This document shows, in pieces, positions 26,646-38,328 of a stretch of 64,000 bases of DNA. Numbering within the stretch: the first letter of the stretch is position 1; each line of letters begins with the position of its first letter. Source of the DNA: Bidens hawaiensis. Its lineage: Eukaryota; Streptophyta; Magnoliopsida; Asterales; Asteraceae. Both the position numbers and the translations under genes were made by a program. The notes beneath the pieces were generated by a model. That model did not search any database, was not told the origin of the DNA, and saw nothing but the letters and a program-made list of their open reading frames with translations. The stretch spans positions 186,001-250,000 of the forward strand of contig JAIQDT010003810.1 in assembly GCA_021521415.1 (NCBI GenBank), read 5' to 3'.

Positions 26646-29370
26646 TGGGTGAATACCTAGAAGAAGAATTGCAAACACCTAAAATATTTATAAGAACAAA
26701 TCTTTTACTATTCGACTACTATTTTGTAACTTTTGTTTATAAATAATGCGAGATTTTAGAAAAAATAACCAAACGATGGGTATTATATTTATAAAAAAAA
26801 TCAGTGGTGACCGGTAGCATTTTGGAAAAATACATCGGGGGTGACTTCACTTAATACCTATAAAAATTTTCAAGAAAAATCACGAAATTTACTCTACCAA
26901 CGGAGAAAACGGCAGTGGCCGGGGCCACCCCCGGTCCCCATTGAGCTTCGCCCCTGACAATATGTACAACAAAACAGCCATAAATACAACTTCTAATGCA
27001 CCATTTATGTTAAGAAAGTTGTGTTTTAATAGATATATATAATGACATAATTTGTGTTTTGTAAGAAGGTTAAAGTTGGAGGACTCTTGTAGCTATATAA
27101 GAAAACTGGAAGGTTTGTTTATATCAACTACAAAAGTGAGGAGCATATAACTATCGCTATTGATGGATTTTGTTGAACGCAACTTTTAGGGTTCTATTTA
27201 GCCGCCGTCGTTTTGTTTTCGACCGTATTCCTCATCTAAGTTTTGTTTCTCTTTCTTCTCACATTTTAAGAGTTTGTGCTACGATGATTCTATTTCGATC
27301 ATTGTTAGCATTGTTTTTTAGGTCTATTTATTATGTATTCTTGACTTAGTGGTTCATCGTTTTTGTTGAATCATTTTGGGTTCTAAAGTTAAGGTTTTGG
27401 ATAGTAATTATTATAAGAATAACTTACTTGAAGATATATCATGTTATTTTGGGTTCTTGTTCAAAGTTTTCAGATCTAGATAAATTTTCGTTATTATCAA
27501 TTTATACCATCTTTGTCTTCTTCTTGAAATAACAGAACTCAATTAGAAAAGATCAATCAAAGTACGTGAATGTTTGAGAATCATAGAAAGATCAACCATT
27601 TAATAGCCAATTTAATGAGGGAGCTTAACGTTGCGCTAAAGTTAATCACCTCTTTTGGTGTCGGAGAATCATTTACCATGAACCAGCATTGCCCTTGCAA
27701 GTTCTTTCTTGGCTAGTCCTTTCACGAATATAATCGATCCACTTTGGATGACATGTGAATCATTGTTTTAGTTGTTTTTTATCTATAAGTGCTATTGTTA
27801 TTAACATAGATTATTGTGGAAACTACAAGATGGTAAGAAAGTTGAATCTAACGCCACAAGTTACTAAGTTTGATGATTTGCATTTTGTCGAGAAGGAAGT
27901 TGTTTCAAGCAGCACACGAGGACCGTGAAGCAAATTGCTTGTCGTCTCTCATGTTGATGTTCAGTTGGCATGTTTACTTGCTAACTCCAATGTCATATTT
28001 TGTCTTATTTTATAAGTCAAACATATTAGAAGGTCTCAACATGAAAATACATACACTTTCAGAGCTTATAATGTAAATATTAGATTAGTGTGTGTAAGTG
28101 TGTAACCCTAGGTTTTGTTCTATATAATGGGACACATGTTTAACTTCATCTCTCAAACTAAAATCTAAAATCCATTCATCACCTCTAACCTCTTCTAGAA
28201 GACTAGAGATCTGGTGGTTAAGTGTCTATAAGTAAGACATTTTCTGTATCCGTTATAATCTATTTATATGATGTTAATTATTGATTCATATTTCTAAGCC
28301 CCTAATATTTGTCTGTCTTTGGTAGGTTAATCGTTCAGGCAGCCATTTTAATCTCATCGGGTCATTATAACATGTTGATTGCTCATAGCGGTCGTAAGAT
28401 TCTGAATTTTTTGAATTTCAAACATCTATATTTTCATACATCTGGTTCCACATTAAAATTGCATAAATCCGACTTGGTAAAATCCAGATATTCACCATGT
28501 ACTTTGAGATTATGCTCGTAACATCTTCACCATGTACTTTTAGACTAACAAATTCTTTGGTGCAGTGATTGCAATGTGTCACACTTTGATTGGTGTCTAC
28601 GTGGAAGCATTGTAAACGAGCTTTGTTTTAAGTATAAGGCGTGAAACCGGGGTGCCTAAAGGATGTAAAAGAGATTGAGGAAAAAATTAACACGAGACTC
28701 AAGATCTGTGGAATGGAATATACTCAAGAGTCAAGACAGATTTCTTTAGGAAGTGAAATAAGTTTTGATGTACAAATACAACAGTTTTAATGTGTTTGCA
28801 AAACTAATTTATGGATCATTAGTTGTTACAGTCAGTTTTGATTTTTGAATTTGCTTTGTATCAGTTTTGATTTTTTGTTTTAATGTTGACAATCAGACAA
28901 TGTATATACAGCTTTTGTTATATTTAACAGCAACTCATTTGTTTAACAAAGCAACAATAATTATTGTATATGATATCTTATAATATCTTATAGCATCATA
29001 TTAAATGATATCCTCACATCATTTCAAATCAGAGAATATCATATAAAATCATCCCATTATTAGCATTAATTACTGTTATTTCATGTTAAATCAATAATAT
29101 CAAATCATAATACATTTACCATATCAAGTCACTGACTAATCAACCACTTGCACTTTAATTTTTTTCCTTTTATTCCAATTCATCACATATCAACTGTGGT
29201 TAAAATAACAAGGTGTTGAATTGTTGATGACAAAAGGTAACAAACTAGTATGGACTAATTCACCAACCAACCCCACTTTCTCCTAAAAAAACTAGTTTAT
29301 TAAACAAACAACCATTTGACCTTTTATTTTTATTAGCAAATTTATTTTTAATCTTTGTTGTAGGTGAGCA

Positions 29371-31330
29371 ACAAAACTGAATTATACATTTCGCTTATTA
29401 TAACAAAAATCAATAATGTAATTTGTTTATAATACTAGATCAACCGGTCCTATGTAAGTGGGCTATTGATTAGGTTTCAAGTGAGTAATTGGGCCTTACC
29501 AATGGATTATAGAAAGTGGGACTAATTGGGCTCAATGGATAATGTTGGCTCATGTTTTTTTTTTACAACAGCATTGTAAAACTGGCAACACCTGATGACC
29601 TGATCACCATATGGCGTGTGCCTCATTGGTAACTATACATTATACAAATCTTGACACTGGTTATGAAAGTCTCTCTCTACAATTATGCAAATCTTGATAA
29701 TGGTTATGCAAGTTAATCACATGTGTTGTGATACCATGTGACTGCTTGTTTCTTTTGTTGTCATTCTACAACTATCTTTGATGATTACCAAATATCCAAA
29801 AGCTTATTTATATAACCGTTCATGTCCGGACCTAGAGAAAGATTTGGGGTCACTGATCCCGATGAAGTATCTTTTAGTAGAGGTATTAAGTGTTGTCGTT
29901 TTCTTATAGTGTTAACTCGACAAATAAATGATAGTTCATATTCCACATTTAAAACTAAAAAATATATATAGTTAATAGGGTGGGTTATAACCTTTTGAGG
30001 GTCCGAAGTGACACACCACTCTCTCTTTGTCTAATTTACTTATTAAATATGAGTCACATGTTAGCATGTGAGATTATGCATATACATGTATTTACAACCA
30101 TCAATCATTGATCATAATATCATATGCCCATCACTCTTTTTGTGCATTTTTTTCACAAGAATCCATTCCACACACGTACTTTACATATAAATTTGTTGAA
30201 ACCTTATATAAAATCGGAAAATACATAAACTGGGTTTAAGTCCAATACTTATCCTTGTTTTAATTGCGTTAAACAACATAAACGATAATAATGTTTCTTT
30301 TGGTAACCTTGAGAATCCGTTTAACAACATAAAAGACAATAATGTTTTTTTTGGTAATCATGAGAACCCGTAACTTAAAAGCTTATGTGACTCGGCAATA
30401 CTCTATTACTGAACAAGATTACTTTAATGATAACTTATGTTGGACACGTGACATTTAAGAAGTTATGACATGTAATCAGTAAAAGCCAGATTTGAATTGA
30501 GACCCTTGCTAGAGGGGAATTATCCAAGTGCTTAACATTGCACAATTTATAAATGTTTTTCATGTTATAATTGTTGGTAATAAAATATAACTATATATGT
30601 GATAACTGGGTAGAATTGGGTATTGAGTGGTTTTTACTCATAAATCATGAATCTTTGTCTTGTGATTTACATGTAAAAGAAACCTTTAAGAATGTTTTCT
30701 TTTTCAAATGAAATAATGTTTTTCTAGGGATTCGATCAACTTTTTGTGCTTTGCTTAATGCAGGTTAGATTGTGTTGTAGCATTGCCTTCACTTTGAAGA
30801 AACTCTAATATGCCCACATGCAACATTCCATCATTTCAAAGCAAGATAAAACGAATATTAAAAGTTTTATGTATTCTAATAACAAAATAACAAATTCTAT
30901 AGATATGTAGTGTAAACATAAGTGTTAACACTAACATCTAATGATGGTGAATTACTGATCAATTATATGTTTATTCGTATAGGAAAATTAACTTTTTTAC
31001 TTGGCATATATTTAGTATCATGAACATGACTAAGTTGACGAATGGAAGCATGGAAGAAAACACATTCTCTCCCATGTTCCTGTCGGATGATTATTCATAA
31101 GTTCCAAATTTCCCACTGTCCCATTACCTTCTAGATCTCAACTCTCTCTCTCTTTTATATTATTATTATTATCCATATTAATCTTCCCATGTTATTTGCT
31201 TAACTACTCCACTGCTTCCAAATACTTTTATCACCACTTCACTCCCATTTATCTTCTAAAACCAGATCCAAAATGGTCCAAATGTAACATACATAATTCA
31301 TCAAAAAAAAAAACATTAAGCATAACAGCA
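29371..31330. promoter_or_regulatory. Upstream region of the LRR receptor kinase
   Basis: No gene is recognised in this 2-kb stretch, which must contain the promoter and 5' leader of the kinase at 31331. A CT-rich tract (31142-31154) and a TATTATTAT tract lie about 180 bp before the start codon, typical of a plant 5' leader. No specific operator or TATA box can be assigned with confidence. Confidence 0.4.
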
Positions 31331-34300
31331 ATGATCACAATGCCTAAACCCCGTTGCCCGTTCGAGTTGTTATTGTCATTGTTATTGTTATTGTTATGTT
31401 GTTCTTATGTGTCCGCATATGTGACCGAGGCTAACGATGAAGCTTCGGTTTTGTTATCCATCAAATCACACCTTATTGATCCTCTAGATCAGCTAAATGA
31501 TTGGAAGATCTCTACACAACACAACGCGCATTGTAATTGGACCGGAATCACGTGTGATTCGAATGGAATTGTCGAAAAGCTTGATCTTTCAGGGCGTAAT
31601 TTGAGTGGGAAGATACCGGATGAGATTCAACGGCTTCGGGGTCTTACTTTGATCAATCTATGCTGTAACGGGTTCTCTTCACCGTTACCTAAATCATTGT
31701 CGAACCTTACACGGCTAGAAATGTTGGACTTGAGTCAAAATTATTTTGTTGACTTGTTCCTGAGTGGTTTAGGGATGGCGGCCGGGTTGAGTTTACTCAA
31801 CGCGTCGAGTAATAACTTTTCGGGCGACATCCCTGAAGATATCGGGAATAACACCGCGTTAGAGACGTTGGATTTAAGAGGGAATTTCTTCGTTGGCTCC
31901 ATTCCCGTGTCGTTCAGGAATTTGAAAAAATTAAGGTTTCTCGGGCTTTCGGGGAACAATTTAACGGGCCCGATCACGAAAGAAATTGGAGAAATGTCGT
32001 CTTTGGAGAGTATTATTCTCGGGTACAATGAGTTTGCAGACGGTATTCCGGCAGAGTTCGGGAAACTGACAAGCTTAAAGTATCTTGATCTCGCGTACGG
32101 GAATCTTGTTGGTTCTATTCCGCCAGAGCTCGGGAATCTAAAGGAGTTAGAAGCAATGTTCTTGTACAAGAACAATTTAATAGGAAAAATCCCCCCAGAG
32201 CTCGGGAAAATGACTTCCCTAACTCAGTTGGATCTCTCTGATAACATGTTATCAGGAGAGATCCCAGCTGATATATCAGCATTGAAAAGCTTACAGCTCT
32301 TCAATGTGATGTCCAACAGACTGTCAGGTTCTATCCCACCCGGAATCAGTAACCTAACTCAACTCAGAGTTCTCGAGCTCTGGAACAACTCGTTTTCCGG
32401 TCCTCTCCCATCCGATCTCGGCCGCAACTCCCCTCTCGAATGGGTCGACGTATCATCGAATTCCTTCACCGGACCAATCCCCGAAACCATTTGTAACCAC
32501 GACAATCTAACCAAGCTAATACTATTCAACAACAAATTCTCCGGCCCGGTTCCTTCCGGTTTGTCAGCATGTAACTCGTTAGTTCGTGTCCGGATGCAAA
32601 ATAACCTCCTTTCAGGAACGATTCCGGTCGGATTCGGTACCCTCCCAAACCTCCAAAGGCTAGAATTAGCCAACAATAATCTCACCGGTGAAATCCCTAA
32701 CGACATTGCATCATCAACTTCCATTTCGTTCATTGACTTTTCACAAAATCAACTAAAGTCAACGCTTCCTTCGTCAATTTTGACCATCCCAAACCTTCAA
32801 AACTTCTTGGTTTCCAATAATAATCTGATCGGAAAAATCCGAAATCAATTCCAAGATTGCCCTTCACTATCAATTCTCGATCTTTCTAACAACCACTTCA
32901 CCGGCGAAATTCCGGCGAGCATTGCTTCATGTCAGAAACTCGTATACTTAAACCTCCGGAACAACCAACTCGCCGGAGATATTCCGGTACCCATTTCCAA
33001 AATGCAAACGCTAGCAGTTATCGACTTATCTAACAATTCGTTAACCGGAGGCATCCCGGAAAGCTTCGGGAACTCGCCGGCGTTGGAATCGTTAAACGTA
33101 TCGTACAATAGACTTGAAGGTCCGGTGCCGGAAAATGGTATGCTGAAAACAATAAACCCTAATGATCTCGCCGGAAACTTAAACTTATGCGGTAATGTTT
33201 TACACCCATGTGCCGGAACTGGTTATAATTCACGGCGTAATAGTTTGCACGTGACCCACGTGGTCGCCGGATGGTTAATCGGAATGTCGGTGGTGTTGGC
33301 TGCTTTAACTGCTGCCGTTGCCGGAAAAGCTCTGTATAGTAAATTGTATGTAAACGGAAGCTGTTTCGGTCAACAATATAATAATCGGAAAGGCGAGTGG
33401 CCGTGGAGATTAATGGCGTTTCAAAAGCTGGATTTTAATAGCTCTGATATTATTAATTGTTTAAAGGAATCGAATGTGATCGGAATGGGGGCTACCGGCG
33501 TTGTGTATAAAGCGGAAATTCGCCGGTCAAACGTTGTCGTTGCGGTCAAAAAGCTATGGAGCACGAAATCCGACATCGAATCGGGAAGCAGCACGGGCGA
33601 TTTCGTCGGAGAAGTGAACGTGTTGGGGAAACTCCGGCACCGGAATATTGTGCGGTTGTTGGGGTTTGTTTATAACGATACGGACGCGATGATTGTTTAC
33701 TATATGACGAACCGGAGTCTGGGGGAGGCGTTACACGGGCGTGGACGGATGCTTGTGGATTGGGTTTTGCGGTATAATATTGCGGTCGGGGTGGCCCATG
33801 GGCTGGCTTATTTGCACCATGATTGTTACCCGCCTGTGATCCATCGTGATGTGAAACCGAATAATATTTTGCTTGACGAGAATTTAGAGGCTCGGATAGC
33901 GGATTTTGGTTTGGCGAAGATGATGGTGAAGAAGAGTGAGACGGTGTCGATGGTCGCTGGATCGTACGGGTACATCGCTCCTGGTGAGTATTTGAAAATT
34001 ACATAAAAATTAAAATAGGAAGGAATGTATTTGAAAATCACGACGAGTAATTTTAAACAAACTAACGGGTATGTGAATATTGGTATCCTTAGTAGTATTC
34101 CTGGATAACTAACGCATATCAATCTTGACTGTAGAATACGGATACACATTAAAAGTTGACGAAAAGAGTGACGTATATAGCTACGGGGTGGTTTTAATGG
34201 AACTCATCACCGGGAAACGACCAACCGAGCCCGAATTTGGAGATTCGGTCAACATAGTCGAATGGGTTCGTCAGAAAATCAAAGAAAACAAACCGTTAAC

Positions 34301-34547
34301 ACAAGTAATAGACCAAAATGTAGGAAACTGCAAACATGTGGAAGAAGAGATGATTTTAGTACTCAGAATAGCCTTGCTTTGTACCGCAAACCTTCCAAAA
34401 GACCGGCTCTCCATGAGAGATGTTATAAGCATGCTTGAGGAGGCTCGGCCAAGACGAAAAGGCGGTAGTAACACAAACTACAGTCCAACAACTAGTGATA
34501 AAGATAAGCCTGTATTTAGCACATCCCCAGTAAATGACCTTTTGTAA
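31331..34547 (+). CDS. MIK1: LRR receptor-like kinase, MIK1/PXL2 type
   Basis: Two exons, 31331-33983 and 34135-34547, joined across a GTGAGT...TAG intron of 151 bp, encode 1021 residues (Arabidopsis MIK1 is close to this length). The join restores A-P-E in the activation segment. Order: signal peptide (about 1-30, Leu-rich), LRRNT with [14 protein letters not shown], about 20 leucine-rich repeats, a membrane span (about 647-671) and a kinase domain. Kinase landmarks are the glycine loop [12 protein letters not shown] (about 715), VAVKK lysine (about 739), HRD (about 837) and DFG (about 857); it is an RD kinase and looks catalytically complete. The ATG at 31331 is chosen because the signal peptide follows it; 31340 is also possible, and the in-frame ATG at 31196 would add 45 atypical residues. 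MIK1-family members sit in the plasma membrane and perceive peptide ligands, such as pollen-tube LURE in Arabidopsis. PXL-family membership is clear; 1:1 orthology to MIK1 is inferred, helped by the neighbouring Aux/IAA gene. Confidence 0.93.
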
Positions 34548-35144
34548 GGTGCCCAGTGCATCATGGAACATGTTTTTTCTGTTAATTATGTGTAGAGTAT
34601 TCACATTTTGTAAGTGTTTAATTATGTGTAGCTAAGTATGCTGATTTTTACTGAAAATAATGTAACCATAGAACTTATTCTTTGTTGTTTAATGAGTTCA
34701 GATTTTAATTCGAAAGAAAATTTATATCAAAATATTTTTAGCCATTGCGTGTAGGAACATACTTACAACTCACTCTAATATAGTCGGGTCGAACAAGTAA
34801 AACAAAAGAATTATAAAAGATTTGGGTCAAACATGTTAAAAGGTTTCTAGCTTCTTGCTAGTTGTCTTGTAATAAACGTTACCGTTCGGAAAAAAAAGAT
34901 GCTTTCTAACTTGTAATTTTTATTTATTTATTTATTTTTAGTGTCAACAGTTTAGGTTGATTTTGACACTTTGAACCACTTTCTTTTATAATTTATCAGA
35001 CATAGTTTATATAGACACCTTATTCATTCATTTAGCATATCACATAATTACAAAATCAAAGAAATCCGGTGGTCAAGACTTTAAGTTTGCATCATACACA
35101 TGACAAACAAAGTATAAACAGCCTAAAAGGCCGAATGAACCAAA
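34548..35144. other. Tail-to-tail spacer between kinase and Aux/IAA genes
   Basis: About 600 bp holds the 3' untranslated regions of two convergent genes. AATAAT/TAATGTAA-type AT-rich motifs suitable for polyadenylation are near 34660. Nothing else is recognised. Confidence 0.5.
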
Positions 35145-38011
35145 CTAAATGCCGGTTCTGGTTTTCTTTTCTTGGCATGTTGGCGATGCAATGGTACGTT
35201 TACGGTCACCAAGTCTTGTATATTCATAATTTCTCATGATACGAAGTCGTTTCACTGACTGTAAAAACATCCTGAAATCAAACAATGTCACCAGTCACCA
35301 CCATGTTAGAAAACAATATCTTAATAAGTTAATAACTGTTACGTAATGTGTACAAAACTCAAAGCCTACCTCACTACCCAATTAATCAGTGTGACCAGGT
35401 AAAACGCAGCCTACGCTGTCAAGATATTTCTTTTATTCTTTTCTTGAGTTTTATAAATAACTAGTGTCATCATCTTCATCGTACTCAGTATATCCCACCA
35501 ATAGCAAAGCTATGGTAGGGTCTGAGGAGGGTAAGATGTAGACAACCTTACCTCAACCCCATAGGGATAGAGAGGCTGCTTCCGGTGAGACCCCCGGCTC
35601 GATAGTAGTTTTGCATCAAGCCTTGGACATAAGGCACATAGCACTCAATCATCGGGACACCGGCTGATCGGTGCATGTACCCTTGTCTTTCGGCTATCAA
35701 CGCCACTACATGATGCCTGATTAACCGTCCGTCACTTTTAACGTTATTTTCACGAGATTAGTAAAATAACGTCAAAATTAGTGCAATTTCACTTTTGCCC
35801 ACCCGAGGATTCACACATATATACATCATATGTGCGCACCACAAGCAGGGCTTATAAATAACTAGTGTGTTAAACATAATTATTTACTTTGGCAAGAATT
35901 GATTTAGGAGGTTTTAATACATTTCAAATACACTATGGGAGTATGGGGCGACTTGCGACATATTTAATAAATTAATTGTACAAGAAATATGAAATGTACC
36001 GCCAAGGGACGTCTCCAACAAGCATACGATTCCCGTCTTTGTCTTCATAAGTAAGCACAAACTCGGATGTTGCATCCAACAGTTTTGACCGTCTTGCTTC
36101 TTCTGGGCTTGATCCTAGATACCGTAAGTAAAAAAAAACTGTAATCGGAATTTGTATAATGTCTACAGCTGTAAACGAAACAAGCCGATTCGTGTAGCTT
36201 TTATCCAACAAATAGATGGTTCACGAGCACATAACCAGATGATGTTTCATGTTCGATATGAATTTGTTCGTGTTCGTTCCTTACGGCAAAATTTTAAAAA
36301 CCTTTAATGAACGAACATGAACGAACGCAAATGAACGAGCATAAACGAAAACATTACCGAACGTTCGCAAACACAATTGTTATTGAACGAACACGAACTT
36401 TGAAATTGAACGAACGAACACAATTGTTATTGTTCGTGTTCATTCATTTAATTAAACGAACAATATTTCTTGTTCATGTTCGTTCATTTTTTATACGAAC
36501 TTAAATTAACGAACTTCGTCAAAAGTTTGGTTCACCTACAACCCGGATTATATCATATCTACCCCTCAAAACTCGGTATAGTATCACATTTATCAACCAA
36601 AATCACAATATCAAGTACCCAATTTCAAATTCATGACATCTATAGCTTTCCCTTAAATTTTGCATTAGGATATGTGAGTTTAAAGTGTAAGGAGAAAGAC
36701 AAAGGTATAATGGTCATATTCTAAATTGTATTTATTAAAATGGATAAATATGAAATTTTAAATATTTTGAATAGGTATATGTGATATTAATACTTTAATG
36801 GGTAGATGTGATATTATGCATGGTTTCAAAGATATATGAAACTGAATCATTTACTTATCAACGGGTCGATTAGGAAGTTGTCATATTACCATAGTCTATA
36901 ATTTTAACGCATAAAAATGTTAGTCTTTGATTCAAAGATTTAATCTATTTTGTAACAAGTTCATAACATATTCATATCTTGTAAAACAATTGACAAGTAA
37001 GGGAATATACGAAATTAACAAAAAGAAACACAAAACTTACTTTCTTCACAGAACATATCTTCCAATGTTTGTGACAATGTTTCATATGAATTATGCGCAT
37101 TAAGATCAACTTTCCGTCCATACAAGGTTCCATCCATGTTCACCTTCACGGGGTGATAACCGTTTTCAAAAACCACTTCTTTTGCATCAGTTTTAAAATC
37201 TTCGTTTAAATCTGGTACCGAGGTAGATTGTTCTTCGGGTGACTTGGTATGGAAAGCCAGCCTGTGAGATCTTCTTAACGGAGGCCATCCAACCACACTA
37301 CAACAATAGAATTCCCATCTCAAAAGCTTCAGTTTTGACCTTTAACTTTAACCAAAGTTTTTATATACTTAAAAAGTGTATGCAATTGCGCAATTATATC
37401 AACAAATTAGAAGTAAATATAAAACTCCCATTGTGTAATGATCGATATACGCTCATTACATAAAAAAAGAATTATAGCAGAAACAAATTCATCATTAATA
37501 AGAATAATATGCAACAAATAAAGAAAGTAATAACACATTTAGTCATTGTCTTAAAAATATATTTCAAGATAATAAATATGGAACTCTTGTTTCCAAATGT
37601 GCTCATAGTTATACCTGCTTGCCATATATGTGTTTTCTAATATTCACCCAACATGTATAGCCATAATTAAAAATCCAATCAAGTCCTTGGTTCCAAAATT
37701 AAAAATTCACCCAAAATGTAAAAACACAAATTGACAAAACACAAAAATCAACAAATTAACAAAAGGGGTTTTAAATATTAATTATATAATTACCTTGAAG
37801 GAGAAAGAGATTTGGATAATTTAGGATTCTCCAATTCTTTACCAGTCAATAAATATCTTGCATGTTGACTACCATCATCAACTGCAGCCGGAAACGGTGA
37901 AGAAACCTCCGGTGAAACACCCTTGTCTTGATTATTCTTGCCGGCCAATATTGACCCGGCGGTGGTTGACTCATCGGACGACACTCCGCCACTGTCACCG
38001 TCGCCGTCCAT
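35145..38011 (-). CDS. IAA11: Aux/IAA auxin-response repressor, IAA11/12/13 clade
   Basis: Four minus-strand exons: 38011-37794, 37297-37041, 36114-36000 and 35271-35145, each at GT-AG sites with matching phases, encode 238 residues. Domain II is the SCF-TIR1/AFB degron VVGWPPLR, at the exon 1/2 join. Domains III and IV (the PB1 oligomerisation fold) follow: [32 protein letters not shown], then [23 protein letters not shown] and [15 protein letters not shown] and the LLT-K spacing before the degron point to the IAA11/12/13 clade. Such proteins bind ARF activators in the nucleus and are degraded when auxin is present. Oddity: exon 1 has no LxLxL (EAR) motif, which normally recruits TOPLESS, and the upstream frame closes with a stop and no earlier ATG. 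The C-terminal tail after RIMRNYEY is also unusual. Adjacency to MIK1 mirrors Arabidopsis At4g28640/At4g28650. Confidence 0.88.
35468..35851 (-). mobile_element. SINE-like retroposon, 384 bp, in Aux/IAA intron 3
   Basis: The element on the minus strand starts GCCCTGCTTGTGGTGCGCAC and ends ACTGAGTACGATGA with a short GAT-type tail. It is flanked by a perfect 17-bp duplication, TTATAAATAACTAGTGT, at 35451-35467 and 35852-35868. It is the inverted sister of 44221-44611. No coding capacity is seen. The short length, simple-repeat tail and long duplication indicate a non-autonomous non-LTR retroposon; clear Pol III boxes were not identified. Confidence 0.88.
36219..36526. mobile_element. hAT MITE fragment (GTTCG family) in Aux/IAA intron 2
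   Basis: The stretch is made of alternating GTTCGTGTTCGTTC and GAACGAAC words, the interior of the family whose complete member is at 38329-39061. Terminal CTGTAAACGAACC sequences are missing, so this is a fragment. Confidence 0.6.
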
Positions 38012-38328
38012 ATGCAAAAACTGAGTTTTCAACAATTGAGAAAAGGGTGAGTTTAGTTTAGAATATAGAAAGAGGGATCATATCCGGTGGCCGGTGGTGG
38101 TGGCGGCGATGGGCGGTGGGACCTAGATGTCGGTTGATGAGTTTCAATTTATAGGCAATCAACAATCTGAACCTTTATGAGTTTGTAGGTGTACTTTACT
38201 AAATTTAGGCACACTTAACTCAACTCAACTGCACAGGGGAAAGACATATCTAGAAAGCCTTGATGTTTGTCACTTTCTAACACATGTTTTCTTCATTTTT
38301 ATTAAAATACTTTTTAAGGAATTGATGG
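38012..38328 (-). promoter_or_regulatory. Aux/IAA upstream region
   Basis: Presumed core promoter and 5' leader of the Aux/IAA gene, which lies to the left. I found no TGTCTC/GAGACA auxin-response element here. The hAT MITE begins immediately upstream and could separate the gene from its older promoter. Confidence 0.4.

Larger units (their letters stand above)
26122..26956. mobile_element. hAT-like non-autonomous element, 835 bp, 8-bp TSD
   Basis: The element starts CAGTGGCGAAGCT and ends in the inverted form AGCTTCGCCCCTG (one mismatch across 13 bp). It is flanked by a perfect 8-bp target-site duplication, ACAATATG, at 26114-26121 and 26957-26964, which indicates hAT. No transposase frame is present. 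It hosts a nested retroposon tail (26240-26322) and a nested hAT MITE (26463-26645). Confidence 0.88.
23152..29370 (+). repeat. Segmental duplication copy B/3 (longest)
   Basis: 23152-26357 duplicates 20848-22478, and 27045-29370 duplicates 16980-19540. It carries the TATA-like TATATAATGGGA (28121) with AACCCTA upstream, ATGTTGATTGCTCATAGC (28372), a GTAAG donor-like site and GGTGCAG acceptor-like site (28560). It also contains the psaB insertion, a complete hAT element, a nested hAT MITE and a retroposon tail. 25000-25860 has no recognised gene apart from one micro-ORF. Confidence 0.85.

Noticed and set aside
31196..31330. In-frame upstream ATG of the receptor kinase
   Set aside because: The extra 45 residues (FYHHFTPIYL and so on) precede the natural signal peptide and look like translated 5' leader; 31331 or 31340 is preferred.
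31741..32733. Two minus-strand ORFs (144 and 124 residues) opposite the LRR region
   Set aside because: Antisense shadows of the periodic LRR coding sequence; no family signal.
33984..34006. Apparent kinase C terminus ending at GEYLKIT
   Set aside because: This is read-through into an intron; the GTGAGT donor and TAG acceptor restore the APE motif and the rest of the kinase.
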